Below the pieces are notes generated by a model. It was not told the origin of the DNA. It made no database searches and worked only from the letters and a program-made list of their open reading frames with translations. A stretch of DNA of 64,000 nucleotides from Bradyrhizobium icense (GTDB lineage: Bacteria; Pseudomonadota; Alphaproteobacteria; Rhizobiales; Xanthobacteraceae). A program made the translations under genes and the position numbers. Location of the stretch: the NCBI RefSeq assembly GCF_001693385.1, contig NZ_CP016428.1, positions 6,324,001 to 6,388,000 on the forward strand, given 5' to 3'. This document shows, one piece after another, positions 50,111 to 59,386 of this stretch (position 1 is its first letter; every line of letters starts with the position of its first letter).

Positions 50111-51346
50111 TCAATTATCGCCCGGCACGCCCAGGAACGCGCTCTCGATCACATCGCCAATCGGCTGCCAAGTGCTGCCGTCGAACTGCACCAGCCGCAT
50201 CTGTTCGATCGGATGGAAGTCGGACGGCCCGGTGTTTATCGTTATTCCCGGAAATGCGACTGTGCTCTGGTAGTTCCGCAAGGACGCGGCCTGCCGCATG
50301 ATGTTCTCGCGCGACAGGTCGTCGCCGCACTGGGTCAGCACCTGGACCAGCGTCTCGGCCGCCGCATAGCCGAATATGGCGTAGCCATCCTCCTTGTCTC
50401 CATCCGGATAATACTTGTCCATGAACGCAAGCCACGCCTTGATGGCAGGATCTTCCTTCCAGGTGGCGTCGCCGGCATCCTTCAGATACGAGGTGGAGAT
50501 CACGCCGACGGAGTTCTGAAGCCCCGCCGGCCGCAGCGCATGGGCGATCGAGGCCGCCGCATTCACCAGCACCACTACAGGATACCAGCCCTGTTCAGCG
50601 GCCTTGCGGATTGCACGCGCCGAGATCGGCGGCGCGCAGTTGAGCACCAGCACTTCGGCGCCGGAGTTCTTGAGGATGTCGACCTGGGCATCGATCGACA
50701 TGTCGGCGTCGATGGCGATATCGGCCACGATCATGTTGGCGGTGATGCCGAGCCCTTCCTGCAAACCCCGGAACAGATCGCGGCCGAACTGGTCGTTCTG
50801 CCAGAGCACGGCGATCTTTTTGCTCGGATAGGCGGCCTGGATGTAGTTGGCGTAGATCCGCCCCTCGGAGCGATACGTCGGCTGCCAACCCATCGTCCAC
50901 GGAAAGCGCTTCGGATGCGCCCACTCCTCTTCGCCGGAGGCGACAAAGAGCTGCGGGATGTTTCGCTCGTTGAGATAGCTTCGCGTCGCCAGATTACTCG
51001 GCGTGCCGAACGATCCGAACATCAGGTGCACACGCTCCTGCTCGACCAGCTCGCGGGTATGTTCGACCGCCGTTCTCGGGTTGGAACTGTCGTCGCGGGA
51101 GATGAACCTGATCTTGCGTCCGTTGATGCCGCCGCGCTCGTTGATCATGTCGAAATAGGCGGCCTCCGCCCTGCCGATCGAAGCGAACGCGGCCAGCGGG
51201 CCGGTATAGGGCATGATGTTGCCGATGCGGATTTCGGTGTCGGTCACGCCGGCAGCGCGGGTTGGCGGCGGGGCCATCCAAGTCGATCCCAGCAACAATG
51301 CAGCGAAGAAGGCTGGTGGCAGCCATTTTATTCTTGTTTTCATCAA
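50111..51346 (-). CDS. Branched-chain-type ABC substrate-binding protein 2
   Basis: A 411-residue exported type I periplasmic-binding protein: signal peptide (ALLLGSTWMAPPPTRA, cut near residue 31), mature start DTEIRIGNIMPYTGPLAAFAS (in parts), FDMINERGGINGRKIRFISRDD (in parts). MMK or the second Met can serve as start. No permease or ATPase genes of the Liv type are next to it, so it is an orphan that may feed a transporter elsewhere. It is separate from and only weakly like the nicotinate-operon protein at 20314-21516. Confidence 0.9.
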   Translation of the reverse strand: MMKTRIKWLPPAFFAALLLGSTWMAPPPTRAAGVTDTEIRIGNIMPYTGPLAAFASIGRAEAAYFDMINERGGINGRKIRFISRDDSSNPRTAVEHTRELVEQERVHLMFGSFGTPSNLATRSYLNERNIPQLFVASGEEEWAHPKRFPWTMGWQPTYRSEGRIYANYIQAAYPSKKIAVLWQNDQFGRDLFRGLQEGLGITANMIVADIAIDADMSIDAQVDILKNSGAEVLVLNCAPPISARAIRKAAEQGWYPVVVLVNAAASIAHALRPAGLQNSVGVISTSYLKDAGDATWKEDPAIKAWLAFMDKYYPDGDKEDGYAIFGYAAAETLVQVLTQCGDDLSRENIMRQAASLRNYQSTVAFPGITINTGPSDFHPIEQMRLVQFDGSTWQPIGDVIESAFLGVPGDN

Positions 51347-51603
51347 CGCGGCCCTCGAACGTCGAGCTGTTCAGAGCTCTTGACGCCACCCAGCGATGAC
51401 GATGATAGCGCGGGAGATCAGGTTGTTAAAATGAAATGTTGGCGGCGCGGCTTCGCCACGCCAGATGGGCCGCCAGTCTTCATAAAATGAGACGTTGCGG
51501 TTCAGGCGTGTTTGATGTCCGATATACGCTCAACAGCGCACGAACTCGAACATCGCTGGATATCCGAGTGCGTGTAGGCTGTGTGTGGCAAGGAGGTCGA
51601 GGG

Positions 51604-51948
51604 ATGAGGATAGCGATCGTAGCTTTGGGAACGGCCCTGGTCCTGTGTAACGTGGGCGCGTTTAGTGCCGCAGCGCATGCGCAGACCGCCCAAGTCGTTC
51701 GTGAACCACGGGAAAGGCCCATCATCCGGGTGCCCGTCGTAAGGCCAGCTCCCTACTGGGACTACAACATTGTTCCGCGATATCGCTATCGCCCTGAGGA
51801 CGACCGGGTCGACCCGTGCGGCGGGCCCGTAGTGCCGGTGATACGCGAGGGACCTCAGGAAGCAACGGTTCCGTTGTGGCTGGCGAACGAATTGGGCCTT
51901 GGCCGTGTGCATGGTCGAGATTGGCCATGTAGGGGCCGAAATCGGTAA
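51604..51948 (+). CDS. Hypothetical secreted protein
   Basis: A 114-residue protein with a signal peptide (IVALGTALVLCNVGAFSAAAHAQ, in parts; cut near residue 26). The mature part is rich in Pro, Arg and Val (RERPIIRVPVVRPAPYWDYNI) and has two cysteines. I do not recognise a family. The start ATG at 51604 has AGGAGG about 10 bp upstream, which supports that the gene is real. The upstream stretch 51347-51603 holds no other gene. Confidence 0.65.
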   Translation: MRIAIVALGTALVLCNVGAFSAAAHAQTAQVVREPRERPIIRVPVVRPAPYWDYNIVPRYRYRPEDDRVDPCGGPVVPVIREGPQEATVPLWLANELGLGRVHGRDWPCRGRNR

Positions 51949-52076
51949 TGCGACGATTGGGCAGCAACGTAGCCAGCACGAGCCAACCGGTCGCGCGAAC
52001 GCGCGCCCGATGACAGGCTCCGCGATATGCGAGAGTTATGACGCCGGATATCGCTACGCTCTTCCGTGACTACAGA

Positions 52077-54116
52077 TCAGCGTAGCGCGATATCCAGCCA
52101 GCCCAACGGATTGACTGCGACGCGGTCGCCGGTGTCGACCAGCACGGTCGTGGTCTCGGCTTCGATGATGGCCGGCCCCGTCAGCGTGTGGCCGGGCTGC
52201 AGCTCGTCGAGTGCATAGACCGGGACTTCGCGCCAGCCGCCGAAGAAGGCCTGCCGCCGGCTGCGTGGCGAACAGGCGCTGGATAATGCGGCCTCGTGCT
52301 CGCCTTCGTCCTGCCGCTCCACTTCGCCGACGGCAGCGACGCGGGCGTTGACGAACACGACCTCCTGGCCGCGCGAGGCGTAGGTGTAGAGCTCCTCGTG
52401 CCTGACATGAAAGCGGTCTTCGATCTGATCCACCAGATTGGGCGCGTTCCAGTCGAGGCCATCGAGCGAAACGTCGATTTCAAAGATCTGCTCGCCGTAG
52501 CGCATTTCGGCGGAGCGCTCGATTGCAATCGGGCCATTGAACCACGAGCGCAGGCGGCCGGCAGCCTGCTGCTCCAGCCCGGCAAACAGTTCGCGCACTT
52601 CATCGGCCGAAATGCGGCCAGTGCCATAATGCGTGCGGCTGACCTCGTAGCGGAGATCGCTGGTCAGCATACCCCAGGCCGACAGCACGGAGGCCACAGT
52701 CGGCACGATGATGCGCTTGATCTCGAGTTCGCGCGCCACTTCCGCCGCATGCAGACCGGCTGCGCCGCCGAAACTCAATAGCGCAAATTTTCGCGGATCA
52801 ACGCCGCGGCGCAGCGTCATCAGGCGGATGCCGTCGGCCATGTTCAGGTTGATCATGCGATAGATGCCGGCGGCGGCCTCGACGCGCGACAGCTCCATCG
52901 CGGCCGCAACGCGATCAACGGCCGCTTCCGACGCCGCGCGAACGAGCGGACGCTTGCCGCCCATGAAGGCAGCGGCATCGAGATAGCCGAGCACGACATT
53001 GGCGTCGGTGACGGTCGCGGCCTCTCCGCCATTGCCATAGCAGGCCGGGCCCGGCACCGAGCCCGCGCTTTCCGGGCCGACCCGCAGGGTGCGGCTGGCA
53101 TCGACGCTGGCGATCGAGCCGCCACCGGCAGCGATGCTCGCGATGTCGAGGCTGCGCAGCGCGATGCGCTGGCCGGCCAGCATGCCGTCGGCGGAGAGCG
53201 AGACCTGCCCCCCTGCTATCAGCGAGATATCGGTCGAGGTGCCGCCCATGTCGAACGGCACCAGATCGGGAATGCCGAGCAAGTCAGAACAGCGTCGTCC
53301 GCCGGACATGCCCCCCGCCGGTCCCGACAGCACCGTACCTGCGGCGAGCCGCGAGGCTTCTTCCACCGGCGCCATGCCGCCATGCGAGAGCACGACAAAC
53401 AGACCGCCCCTGAAGCCGGCTTCGGTCAGCCGCGTTTCGAGGTTGGTCAGATAGCGCCGCACGATCGGCTCGACATAGGCGTTCACGATCGTGGTCGAGA
53501 CGCGCTCATATTCCTTGATCTGCGGCAGCACGTCGCTGGAGCGCGAGATGCTGATGCCGGGCAGCGCCTGCTTCAGCCGCTCGACGGCGGCGAGCTCGTG
53601 CACGGGATTGAGATAGGAGTGTAGAAAGCACACCGCGACCGAGGCCGCGCCCGACTGCCTGATGCCGGCGATGGCGTCGTCGAGCGATTTTGTATCAAGT
53701 GGAATGAGGACACAGCCGTCAGCCTTGAGCCGTTCCTTCACCCCGAAACGCAAATCGCGCGGCACCAGCGGCGCCGGCGGCGGTGAGCGCAGATCATAGC
53801 GATCGGGCTTCAGCCCCTCGCGCATCTCGATGACGTCGCGGTGGCCTTCCGTGGTGATGAGCGCAACTTTTGCACCTTTGCGCTCCAGGAGCGCATTGGT
53901 GGCAACCGTCGTGCCATGCACAAGACGGTCGGTTGCAGCGAGCATTTCGGCGCGCGTGACGTTCAGCCGCCGCGCCAGTTCTTCCAGCCCCGCCATCACG
54001 CCGATCGATTGATCCGCAGGTGTGGATGGCGATTTTGCGAATATGGTTCGCCCGGTCTCGTCCGTGGCCACCAGATCGGTGTAGGTTCCGCCGACGTCAA
54101 CGCCAATCCTGAACAT
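52077..54116 (-). CDS. hyuA: Hydantoinase/oxoprolinase subunit A
   Basis: A 679-residue HyuA: the N-terminal actin-like ATPase motif FRIGVDVGGTYTDLVA, VHGTTVATNALLERKGAKVALITTEG, and the DMGGTSTDISLI motif (phosphate 2) with SGPAGG. It hydrolyses ATP to open a five-membered cyclic amide such as 5-oxoproline or N-methylhydantoin, working with HyuB. It is 2 bp after hyuB on the same strand. The substrate is not fixed by sequence; caprolactamase and acetophenone carboxylase are related alternatives. Confidence 0.93.
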   Translation of the reverse strand: MFRIGVDVGGTYTDLVATDETGRTIFAKSPSTPADQSIGVMAGLEELARRLNVTRAEMLAATDRLVHGTTVATNALLERKGAKVALITTEGHRDVIEMREGLKPDRYDLRSPPPAPLVPRDLRFGVKERLKADGCVLIPLDTKSLDDAIAGIRQSGAASVAVCFLHSYLNPVHELAAVERLKQALPGISISRSSDVLPQIKEYERVSTTIVNAYVEPIVRRYLTNLETRLTEAGFRGGLFVVLSHGGMAPVEEASRLAAGTVLSGPAGGMSGGRRCSDLLGIPDLVPFDMGGTSTDISLIAGGQVSLSADGMLAGQRIALRSLDIASIAAGGGSIASVDASRTLRVGPESAGSVPGPACYGNGGEAATVTDANVVLGYLDAAAFMGGKRPLVRAASEAAVDRVAAAMELSRVEAAAGIYRMINLNMADGIRLMTLRRGVDPRKFALLSFGGAAGLHAAEVARELEIKRIIVPTVASVLSAWGMLTSDLRYEVSRTHYGTGRISADEVRELFAGLEQQAAGRLRSWFNGPIAIERSAEMRYGEQIFEIDVSLDGLDWNAPNLVDQIEDRFHVRHEELYTYASRGQEVVFVNARVAAVGEVERQDEGEHEAALSSACSPRSRRQAFFGGWREVPVYALDELQPGHTLTGPAIIEAETTTVLVDTGDRVAVNPLGWLDIALR

Positions 54117-54118
54117 GA

Positions 54119-55783
54119 TTAGCTACGCTGCTCCGCCGACGCTTCAGTGAGGCCCTGCTCGCGGTCGCGCCGGCGCGCTTCCGCCGACCGTTTTGCGGGC
54201 GGCCCCCAGCCGCCACCGCCGGAAGAGCGTATTTCCAGGCAATCGCCGGGGCGAAGCTCGATACCGACCTCCTTGGTGCGCAATACGCGCGGCTCCCGGC
54301 CTTCGGACAGCAAACGATAATGATGCGGCTTGCCGTCCTCACCGCCGAGCATGCCGCACGGACCATGCCGCGCACCGTCGCCCGCGGTATTGCCTTTTGC
54401 GGCCTTTTCCGTCTCCAGCACCAGATCGAGGGAGACACCGAGGCCGCCGCGATACTGGCCATCGCCGCCGGAGCCCGGGCGGAATTCATGCTGCCGGAAA
54501 TAGAGGGGAAAGCGCACTTCGGCAACTTCGAGGCTGCCGAACTTCAGCCCGCCGACCGAATGCCACTCGCCGATCGACGACCAGCCGTCGCCGCCGGATG
54601 ACCCGCCGCCGCCGGGCCGCGCCTGGAACAGGTGCCAGATGAAATTCTTGCCGGTGCGCGGATCCTCGCCCTGGATCGCGATGCGAAAGCGCCGGCTCCA
54701 GCCCGCCATCGCACGCTCGGGACAGGATGCGGAAAGGGCCTTCACGATCGCTTCCACGATTTCATTGGAGGGATGGCTGGTGCACAGCGTCACCGGCCGG
54801 CCGGGATCGGCCCACACCACCGTGCCCTGCCTAGCGATCACCTTCAGCGGCCGCAGCGCGCCGGTGTTTTTCGGAATTTCGGCGTCGATCAGATAGGCAA
54901 ACGCCATCGCCACCGCGGCCTGCATGTTGGCATGCGAGGAATTCACAAAACTGGTCGACTGCGGATCGGAGTCGGAGAGATCGACTTCGACATCGCTGCC
55001 CCTCTTGGTGACCTTCGCAGCAATGCGGATATCGCTGCGGCCCTGGCCGTCATCGTCGAGAAACGCCTCGCCATGGAACACGCCGTCCTTCCATGTCGAA
55101 ACGACGGCGCGGGTCTGCTGTTCGGTCGCGTCGAGGATCGCTTCCACCGCGGCTTCGACGACGGGCGCGCCAAACTCCGCAAACAATCGCGACAGCCGCC
55201 GCTCGCCGAGATGCGCAGCTCCCAGCATGGCGGCGAGGTCGCCGCGGAATTCACGGGGGTTGCGAATGTTCAGCGCCAGCAGGTCGAGCAGATCGTCGCG
55301 GAGCTTTCCTGCCTCGTAGAGCTTGATCGGTGGGACACGCAACCCTTCCTGATAGATCTCGGTGGCGGCGGGGTTATAGGCGCCGTGGGTGGCGCCGCCG
55401 ATGTCGCTCTGGTGTGCGCGCACGATGGTCCAGAGCAGCCGCCGCTCGCCGTCGAACACCGGCACGAAGGCGGTCAGATCCGGCAGGTGGCTACCGCCAT
55501 AATAGGGATCGTTGAGCAGGATCACGTCGCCCGGCTTGACGTCCTTGAACCGTTCCTCGACCGCGAGCGTCGCCCACGGCAGCGCGCCGACATGAACCGG
55601 CAGGTGATCGGCCTGCGCGATCAGCCGTCCCGCGGCGTCGCAGATCGCGAGCGAAAAATCGCGGCTGGAATTGAGGATCTGCGAATAGGAGGTGCGAAGC
55701 ATCGCCTCGCCCATCTCCTTCACGATCGAGCTGAGGCGATGCTGGACGACGGAGCGCGTGATGGGATCGATCCTGGCGGACAT
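54119..55783 (-). CDS. hyuB: Hydantoinase/oxoprolinase subunit B
   Basis: A 554-residue HyuB: ITRSVVQHRLSSIVKEMGEAM (in parts), LRTSYSQILNSSRDFSLAICD, GDVILLNDPYYGGSHLPDLTAFVPVF (in parts), ending in the glycine-rich RSSGGGGWGPP. It forms the catalytic complex with HyuA. The two subunits together make an ATP-dependent cyclic amide hydrolase. The gene pair is preceded by an MFS carrier and a CmcJ-like oxygenase on the same strand, separated by a 147 bp repeat-bearing gap. Confidence 0.93.
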   Translation of the reverse strand: MSARIDPITRSVVQHRLSSIVKEMGEAMLRTSYSQILNSSRDFSLAICDAAGRLIAQADHLPVHVGALPWATLAVEERFKDVKPGDVILLNDPYYGGSHLPDLTAFVPVFDGERRLLWTIVRAHQSDIGGATHGAYNPAATEIYQEGLRVPPIKLYEAGKLRDDLLDLLALNIRNPREFRGDLAAMLGAAHLGERRLSRLFAEFGAPVVEAAVEAILDATEQQTRAVVSTWKDGVFHGEAFLDDDGQGRSDIRIAAKVTKRGSDVEVDLSDSDPQSTSFVNSSHANMQAAVAMAFAYLIDAEIPKNTGALRPLKVIARQGTVVWADPGRPVTLCTSHPSNEIVEAIVKALSASCPERAMAGWSRRFRIAIQGEDPRTGKNFIWHLFQARPGGGGSSGGDGWSSIGEWHSVGGLKFGSLEVAEVRFPLYFRQHEFRPGSGGDGQYRGGLGVSLDLVLETEKAAKGNTAGDGARHGPCGMLGGEDGKPHHYRLLSEGREPRVLRTKEVGIELRPGDCLEIRSSGGGGWGPPAKRSAEARRRDREQGLTEASAEQRS

Positions 55784-55819
55784 GGTTACCCGTTATTACC
55801 TGACATTCTGCGCCGGAGT

Positions 55820-55925
55820 GTAGGATGGGTTGAGCCCTTGCGAAACCCATCATCGAATGGATAGGCATTGATGGGTATTGCTTCCGCCTACGCTCGTTGA
55901 GCTATGGGCGGACAAGTCGCTCCAC
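55820..55925. repeat. Intergenic repeat (GGATGGGT type)
   Basis: AGGATGGGTTGAGCCCTTGCGAAACCCATCA near 55823 (in parts) is repeated in inverted form toward GCTCCACCCATCCTACG near 55920. It is a repeat of a kind common in Bradyrhizobium intergenic regions, and it separates hyuB from the MFS gene. Confidence 0.65.
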
Positions 55926-55930
55926 CCATC

Positions 55931-57166
55931 CTACGTATACCGCAAAAATACGACGGTCCCGATGATCAAGGCCGCGGCCATGAACATCAGCACCGCGGGC
56001 AAGCCGTAGACTGCCGCGACCACGCCGGTTGCCGATTGCATCAGCGCGGTACCGAGGAAGAACGCGAGGTTGACGGCGGAAAGTGCCTTGCCGGCATTCT
56101 GCGCGCCCGCCAGTTGCCGCGTCATGCCGAAGAGCAGCGGCTGCGCCGATATGGCTATGCCGATCAGAACCAGCAGCACGCCGTCAAATCGCGGCGGCAT
56201 CGCCGTCATCCCGAACAGTTCCGAAAGCGGATAATGCGGCGCGCCCGCCGCCATCAGCGCGAGCAGCAGGGCTACGAAGGAATGGGCGGCGGCCAGCACC
56301 TCGCGGCGGTGGCCGATATTGCGGTCGAGGATGCCGATCAACAAGGGACCAACGATCAACGCCAGCGTGAACAGGCCGAGCGCGTTTCCGGCCTCGATGC
56401 GGCCAAGTCCTTTGACTTCCATCAGCCACGGTCCACCCCACAATCCGCGCAGCACCAGCGAAGCCGCCAGCGAGACCAGCGACAGCGCGATCAGGCCACG
56501 GAGCGGTCGCGACAAGCCGATGCGCAGCACCTCGGCCATTTGCGAGAGCGGCGAGGAGTCGTCGGCATGCGCGGCCGGTTGCTTCGGCACCAGCGCGAAC
56601 ACGGCCACCGCCACCACAGCGCCGAAGCCGGCGGAGATCCAGAATCCGGCCCGCCATCCCCACTGTTCCACGACGAAGGCCAGCGGGCTCGACGACAGCA
56701 GCATGCCGACATTGCCGATCGAGAGAATGATGCCGGACCACAGGCCGAAGCGCGCCGCCGACATATGTTTCGCCGCCAGCGTCATCGGGCACATCAGCAT
56801 GCCTGAGGTGGCGACCCCAAGCAGGAACTGGCCAAACAGAAAGCTCTCCGGCCCCGTTGCCAGACCCGACGCCAGCGCGCCGATGATGGTTCCTGCCAGC
56901 AGACTGAGCGACACCGGCCGCACGCCAAAGCGATCCATCGCCGCGCCGACCGGAATCTGCGAGGCGGCGAAGGCGAAATGGTAGATCGAGGTGAGGCTCG
57001 CCAGCGTCTGCGACGGCGTTTTGAAATCGGCGGCCATGACGTCGAGGCTGACGGCCGGAATCGTTCGCAGCAGCGTCGACAACATGTGACCGCAGGCCAG
57101 CGCCAGCAGCGCAAAAATTAGGGCGCGGAAATTGACATCCGCGCCGTCGGCCTTGCCGTCGTCCAT
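55931..57166 (-). CDS. Major facilitator superfamily transporter
   Basis: A 411-residue membrane protein with about 12 helices. The loop 2-3 motif AMDRFGVRPVSLS is a degenerate MFS signature, and the first helices match the NarK/NasA-like or UhpT/ACS clade (MLSTLLRTIPAVSLDVMAADF, in parts). The start ATG at 57166 is chosen because the extension to 57301 is not MFS-like. It likely moves an organic acid in or out; the substrate is not readable. The neighbour downstream is hyuB. Confidence 0.87.
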   Translation of the reverse strand: MDDGKADGADVNFRALIFALLALACGHMLSTLLRTIPAVSLDVMAADFKTPSQTLASLTSIYHFAFAASQIPVGAAMDRFGVRPVSLSLLAGTIIGALASGLATGPESFLFGQFLLGVATSGMLMCPMTLAAKHMSAARFGLWSGIILSIGNVGMLLSSSPLAFVVEQWGWRAGFWISAGFGAVVAVAVFALVPKQPAAHADDSSPLSQMAEVLRIGLSRPLRGLIALSLVSLAASLVLRGLWGGPWLMEVKGLGRIEAGNALGLFTLALIVGPLLIGILDRNIGHRREVLAAAHSFVALLLALMAAGAPHYPLSELFGMTAMPPRFDGVLLVLIGIAISAQPLLFGMTRQLAGAQNAGKALSAVNLAFFLGTALMQSATGVVAAVYGLPAVLMFMAAALIIGTVVFLRYT

Positions 57167-57245
57167 GAGCCGCCTCGCCCCAAAACCGTTTCGGGGCGAG
57201 GTAACACCAATATAGCGGGAACGCGAATCCACCCGCTCGCAGCGA

Positions 57246-58091
57246 TCAGTTCCTGTGGAACACCAGCGTTCGCAGTTCGATGCTCGCGCGCGGCGGCGCA
57301 TCGGCCGGCGTGGTTGGATCGATGAAAGCGGTATGCGGGCCGAACCGTGTGCGGCCGTCGGTCGCGGAATCGTAGCACTTCAGGAGCAGCGCCTCATCGG
57401 TCCGCATTTCCGGAATGTAGTACCAGCGATGGTTCGGATTGTATTTTACGGAATAGGTTTCGCCGCTGCGATTCGGATAGATCAGGTCGGATGCGACGAG
57501 ATCGCCCGGCTGCACCGTCTGGCCGTCGCACATCGCCAGCGGCGTATCGCGCAACGGACCCCGGATCGGCCGCCAGACGTTGACGACCTGAACCCGTCCC
57601 TTCAGAAGCTCGTCAGCCTCATCGGGCAAATGTTCGCGCACGCGGTTGGCGCCTGAATTGTCGGTCTGGTCGACATGGACGCGCGTGGCCGGCTGGCGCG
57701 GACCGGCGCCCCTGATATCGGCGGCGCCCTCCACGCGCTTGCGCACGGTGTGATCGAAGATGAAGACGCGGTCTGCTTTGAGCGTCGCCTTCAGGAAGGC
57801 TTCCACGGCGGGGTAGTAGACGCTGTTCACTTCCTTGTCGTCGTAGAAATCCCTGACGATGGTGGGATGGCGGACCAGCGCAAAACCCTCGCGGTCCAAA
57901 GAGAGGTTTGCGGCGATCAGGCGCGCGTCGAAGATCGGGACGTTGTGCGGTTCGGGCAGCGCGGTGGATTTGGGTTCGCCCGGCGGCGGATCGAAGGCAT
58001 AGGTGCGAGGCTTTCCCGGCGTCGGCGCGAGATAGTTCAGCTCGGCGGTGACGAAGGGAAGCGATTCGAGTTTTGCTTGCTGCAGGGCCAT
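57246..58091 (-). CDS. CmcJ/NvfI-family oxidoreductase (non-haem iron type)
   Basis: A 281-residue protein of the CmcJ/AsaB/NvfI group: the HVDQTDNS segment (His, Asp) and a late His (NPNHRWYYIPEM or GPHTAFID), and RASIELRTLVFHRN at the C-terminus, typical of this family. The group includes fungal and bacterial 2-oxoglutarate-dependent or cofactor-independent oxygenases linked to secondary metabolism and also CmcJ of cephamycin biosynthesis. Here the surroundings are catabolic. The start at 58091 (MALQQAKLES) follows a GGAGACC-like site. The substrate is unknown. Confidence 0.82.
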   Translation of the reverse strand: MALQQAKLESLPFVTAELNYLAPTPGKPRTYAFDPPPGEPKSTALPEPHNVPIFDARLIAANLSLDREGFALVRHPTIVRDFYDDKEVNSVYYPAVEAFLKATLKADRVFIFDHTVRKRVEGAADIRGAGPRQPATRVHVDQTDNSGANRVREHLPDEADELLKGRVQVVNVWRPIRGPLRDTPLAMCDGQTVQPGDLVASDLIYPNRSGETYSVKYNPNHRWYYIPEMRTDEALLLKCYDSATDGRTRFGPHTAFIDPTTPADAPPRASIELRTLVFHRN

Positions 58092-58246
58092 GGTGGTCTC
58101 CTGGATCCATTGTTGTTCTGCTTGATCTTGGCGCGGCCGCCGAGCCTCACAAGGCGCGCTCGAAAATAGCAACATTGCCGTTCCCGGCGGCGGCAAACGG
58201 GGAAAATCCTTGTCGAGGATGCCCTTCAAACCGGATGGTATTTCCG

Positions 58247-58280
58247 GCGCTCACGCGTTCGTCATCGAACGCGTGAGCGC
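58247..58280. promoter_or_regulatory. Perfect 15 bp inverted repeat between divergent genes
   Basis: GCGCTCACGCGTTCG (58247-58261), loop TCAT, CGAACGCGTGAGCGC (58266-58280). It is in the 263 bp gap between the CmcJ-like gene (minus) and the SDR gene (plus), 75 bp from the latter. No T-run follows. It may be an operator or a repeat. The rest of 58092-58354 shows no gene. Confidence 0.5.
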
Positions 58281-58354
58281 GTTGACGCTGCGATGAGGCA
58301 CGGCAACAATGGCTTCACTCGACCAGTTCCGGCTCAACGCATAGGCAGATCAAC

Positions 58355-59134
58355 ATGCAAGTCACGATGAAGGACAGAGTCGCCGTCGTCACCGGCGGCA
58401 GCAAGGGAATTGGCCTCGCCGTCGCCCGGCAATTCGCGGCCTCCGGCGCCAAAGTGGCGATCCTCGCACGCGGAGCAGCCGATCTGAAAGCAGCGCGAGA
58501 GCTGCTCGCCAAGGACGGGCTTGAGGTGCGCGACTATGTCTGCGACGTCTCCAAGGCATCAGACATTACGAAGGCGCACGAGAAGATTGTCGCCGACCTC
58601 GGCCCCGTCGACATCCTGATCAACAACGCTGGCACCGCGCGGACGATGGCTTTCGAGAACATCACCGACGAAGCCTGGCAGGAAGATCTCGATCTCAAAC
58701 TCTTCGCCGCCATCCGCTTCAGCCGGCTGGTCTGGCCGGGCATGAAGGCGCGCAAATGGGGCCGCATCATCAACGTACTCAATACCTACGCCAAGGCGCC
58801 TGCGGCTTCCTCGGCGCCGACCTCGGTCTCTCGGGCGGCCGGCATGGCGCTGACCAAGGTGATGGCGAGCGAAGGCGGCGAGCACAACATCCTGGTCAAT
58901 GCCATGCTGGTCGGCCTGATCATGAGCGATCAATGGGTGAAGCGGCACGCCGCGCAGGCACCCGATATGGATTTCGAGGTGTTTGCAAAAAAACTCGCCA
59001 AGGGCACGCCTTTGGGGCGCATCGGCACGGCTGAGGAATTCGCCAACCTGGCCTGCTTCCTGGCTTCCGATCAGGGTTCGTTCATCACCGGCACCGCCAT
59101 CAATGTCGATGGCGGAAGGTCGCCGGTGGTTTAG
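58355..59134 (+). CDS. Short-chain dehydrogenase family protein with altered catalytic residues
   Basis: A 259-residue SDR. The nucleotide motif TGGSKGIG is at residues 15-22, and NNAG is present (ILINNAGTA). The usual catalytic YxASK is replaced: the aligned stretch reads TSVSRAAGMALTK, so Tyr becomes Thr and Lys becomes Arg. The catalytic-serine region is INVLNTYAKAP, also different from INISS. The C-terminal end (GTAINVDGGRSPVV) is normal. It can therefore probably bind NAD(P) but may not oxidise or reduce by the standard mechanism. Such variants can have dehydratase, epimerase or non-enzyme roles. Confidence 0.88.
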   Translation: MQVTMKDRVAVVTGGSKGIGLAVARQFAASGAKVAILARGAADLKAARELLAKDGLEVRDYVCDVSKASDITKAHEKIVADLGPVDILINNAGTARTMAFENITDEAWQEDLDLKLFAAIRFSRLVWPGMKARKWGRIINVLNTYAKAPAASSAPTSVSRAAGMALTKVMASEGGEHNILVNAMLVGLIMSDQWVKRHAAQAPDMDFEVFAKKLAKGTPLGRIGTAEEFANLACFLASDQGSFITGTAINVDGGRSPVV

Positions 59135-59212
59135 GGGCTAGATGCGGCCGCATCTTCTCCCTTGCTCCCGCTCTTGCGGGAGTTGTGGCGGGATGACTTG
59201 CACAAACCCTCT

Positions 59213-59335
59213 CCCCACGTCTGCGAACGCAGGGACCCACAACCACAGGCCTTTCGTTTGGAAGGACGGCGTCTGCCACGGCGCCACAAGAGAAACCACG
59301 CGGTATGTCCCTGCGTTCGCAGGGGACGACGGGGC
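59213..59335. repeat. Pair of CCCTGCG/CGCAGGG palindromes
   Basis: GTCTGC-GAAC-GCAGGGAC at 59218-59235 and GTCCCTGC-GTTC-GCAGGGGAC at 59307-59327 are related to the hairpin at 38023-38042. They surround a short spacer between the SDR and HU genes. Confidence 0.6.
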
Positions 59336-59347
59336 GAGGTGAAGAAA

Positions 59348-59377
59348 ACAAAAAGGCCCCCGTCGCCAGGGGCCTTT
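59348..59377 (-). terminator. Rho-independent terminator of the HU gene
   Basis: AAAGGCCCC (59352-59360), 8 nt loop, GGGGCCTTT (59369-59377). Read on the minus strand the hairpin is followed by TTTTTGTTTTC, the U-rich tract needed for intrinsic termination. It is 9 bp after the HU stop. Confidence 0.8.
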
Positions 59378-59386
59378 CTGCTTTTC

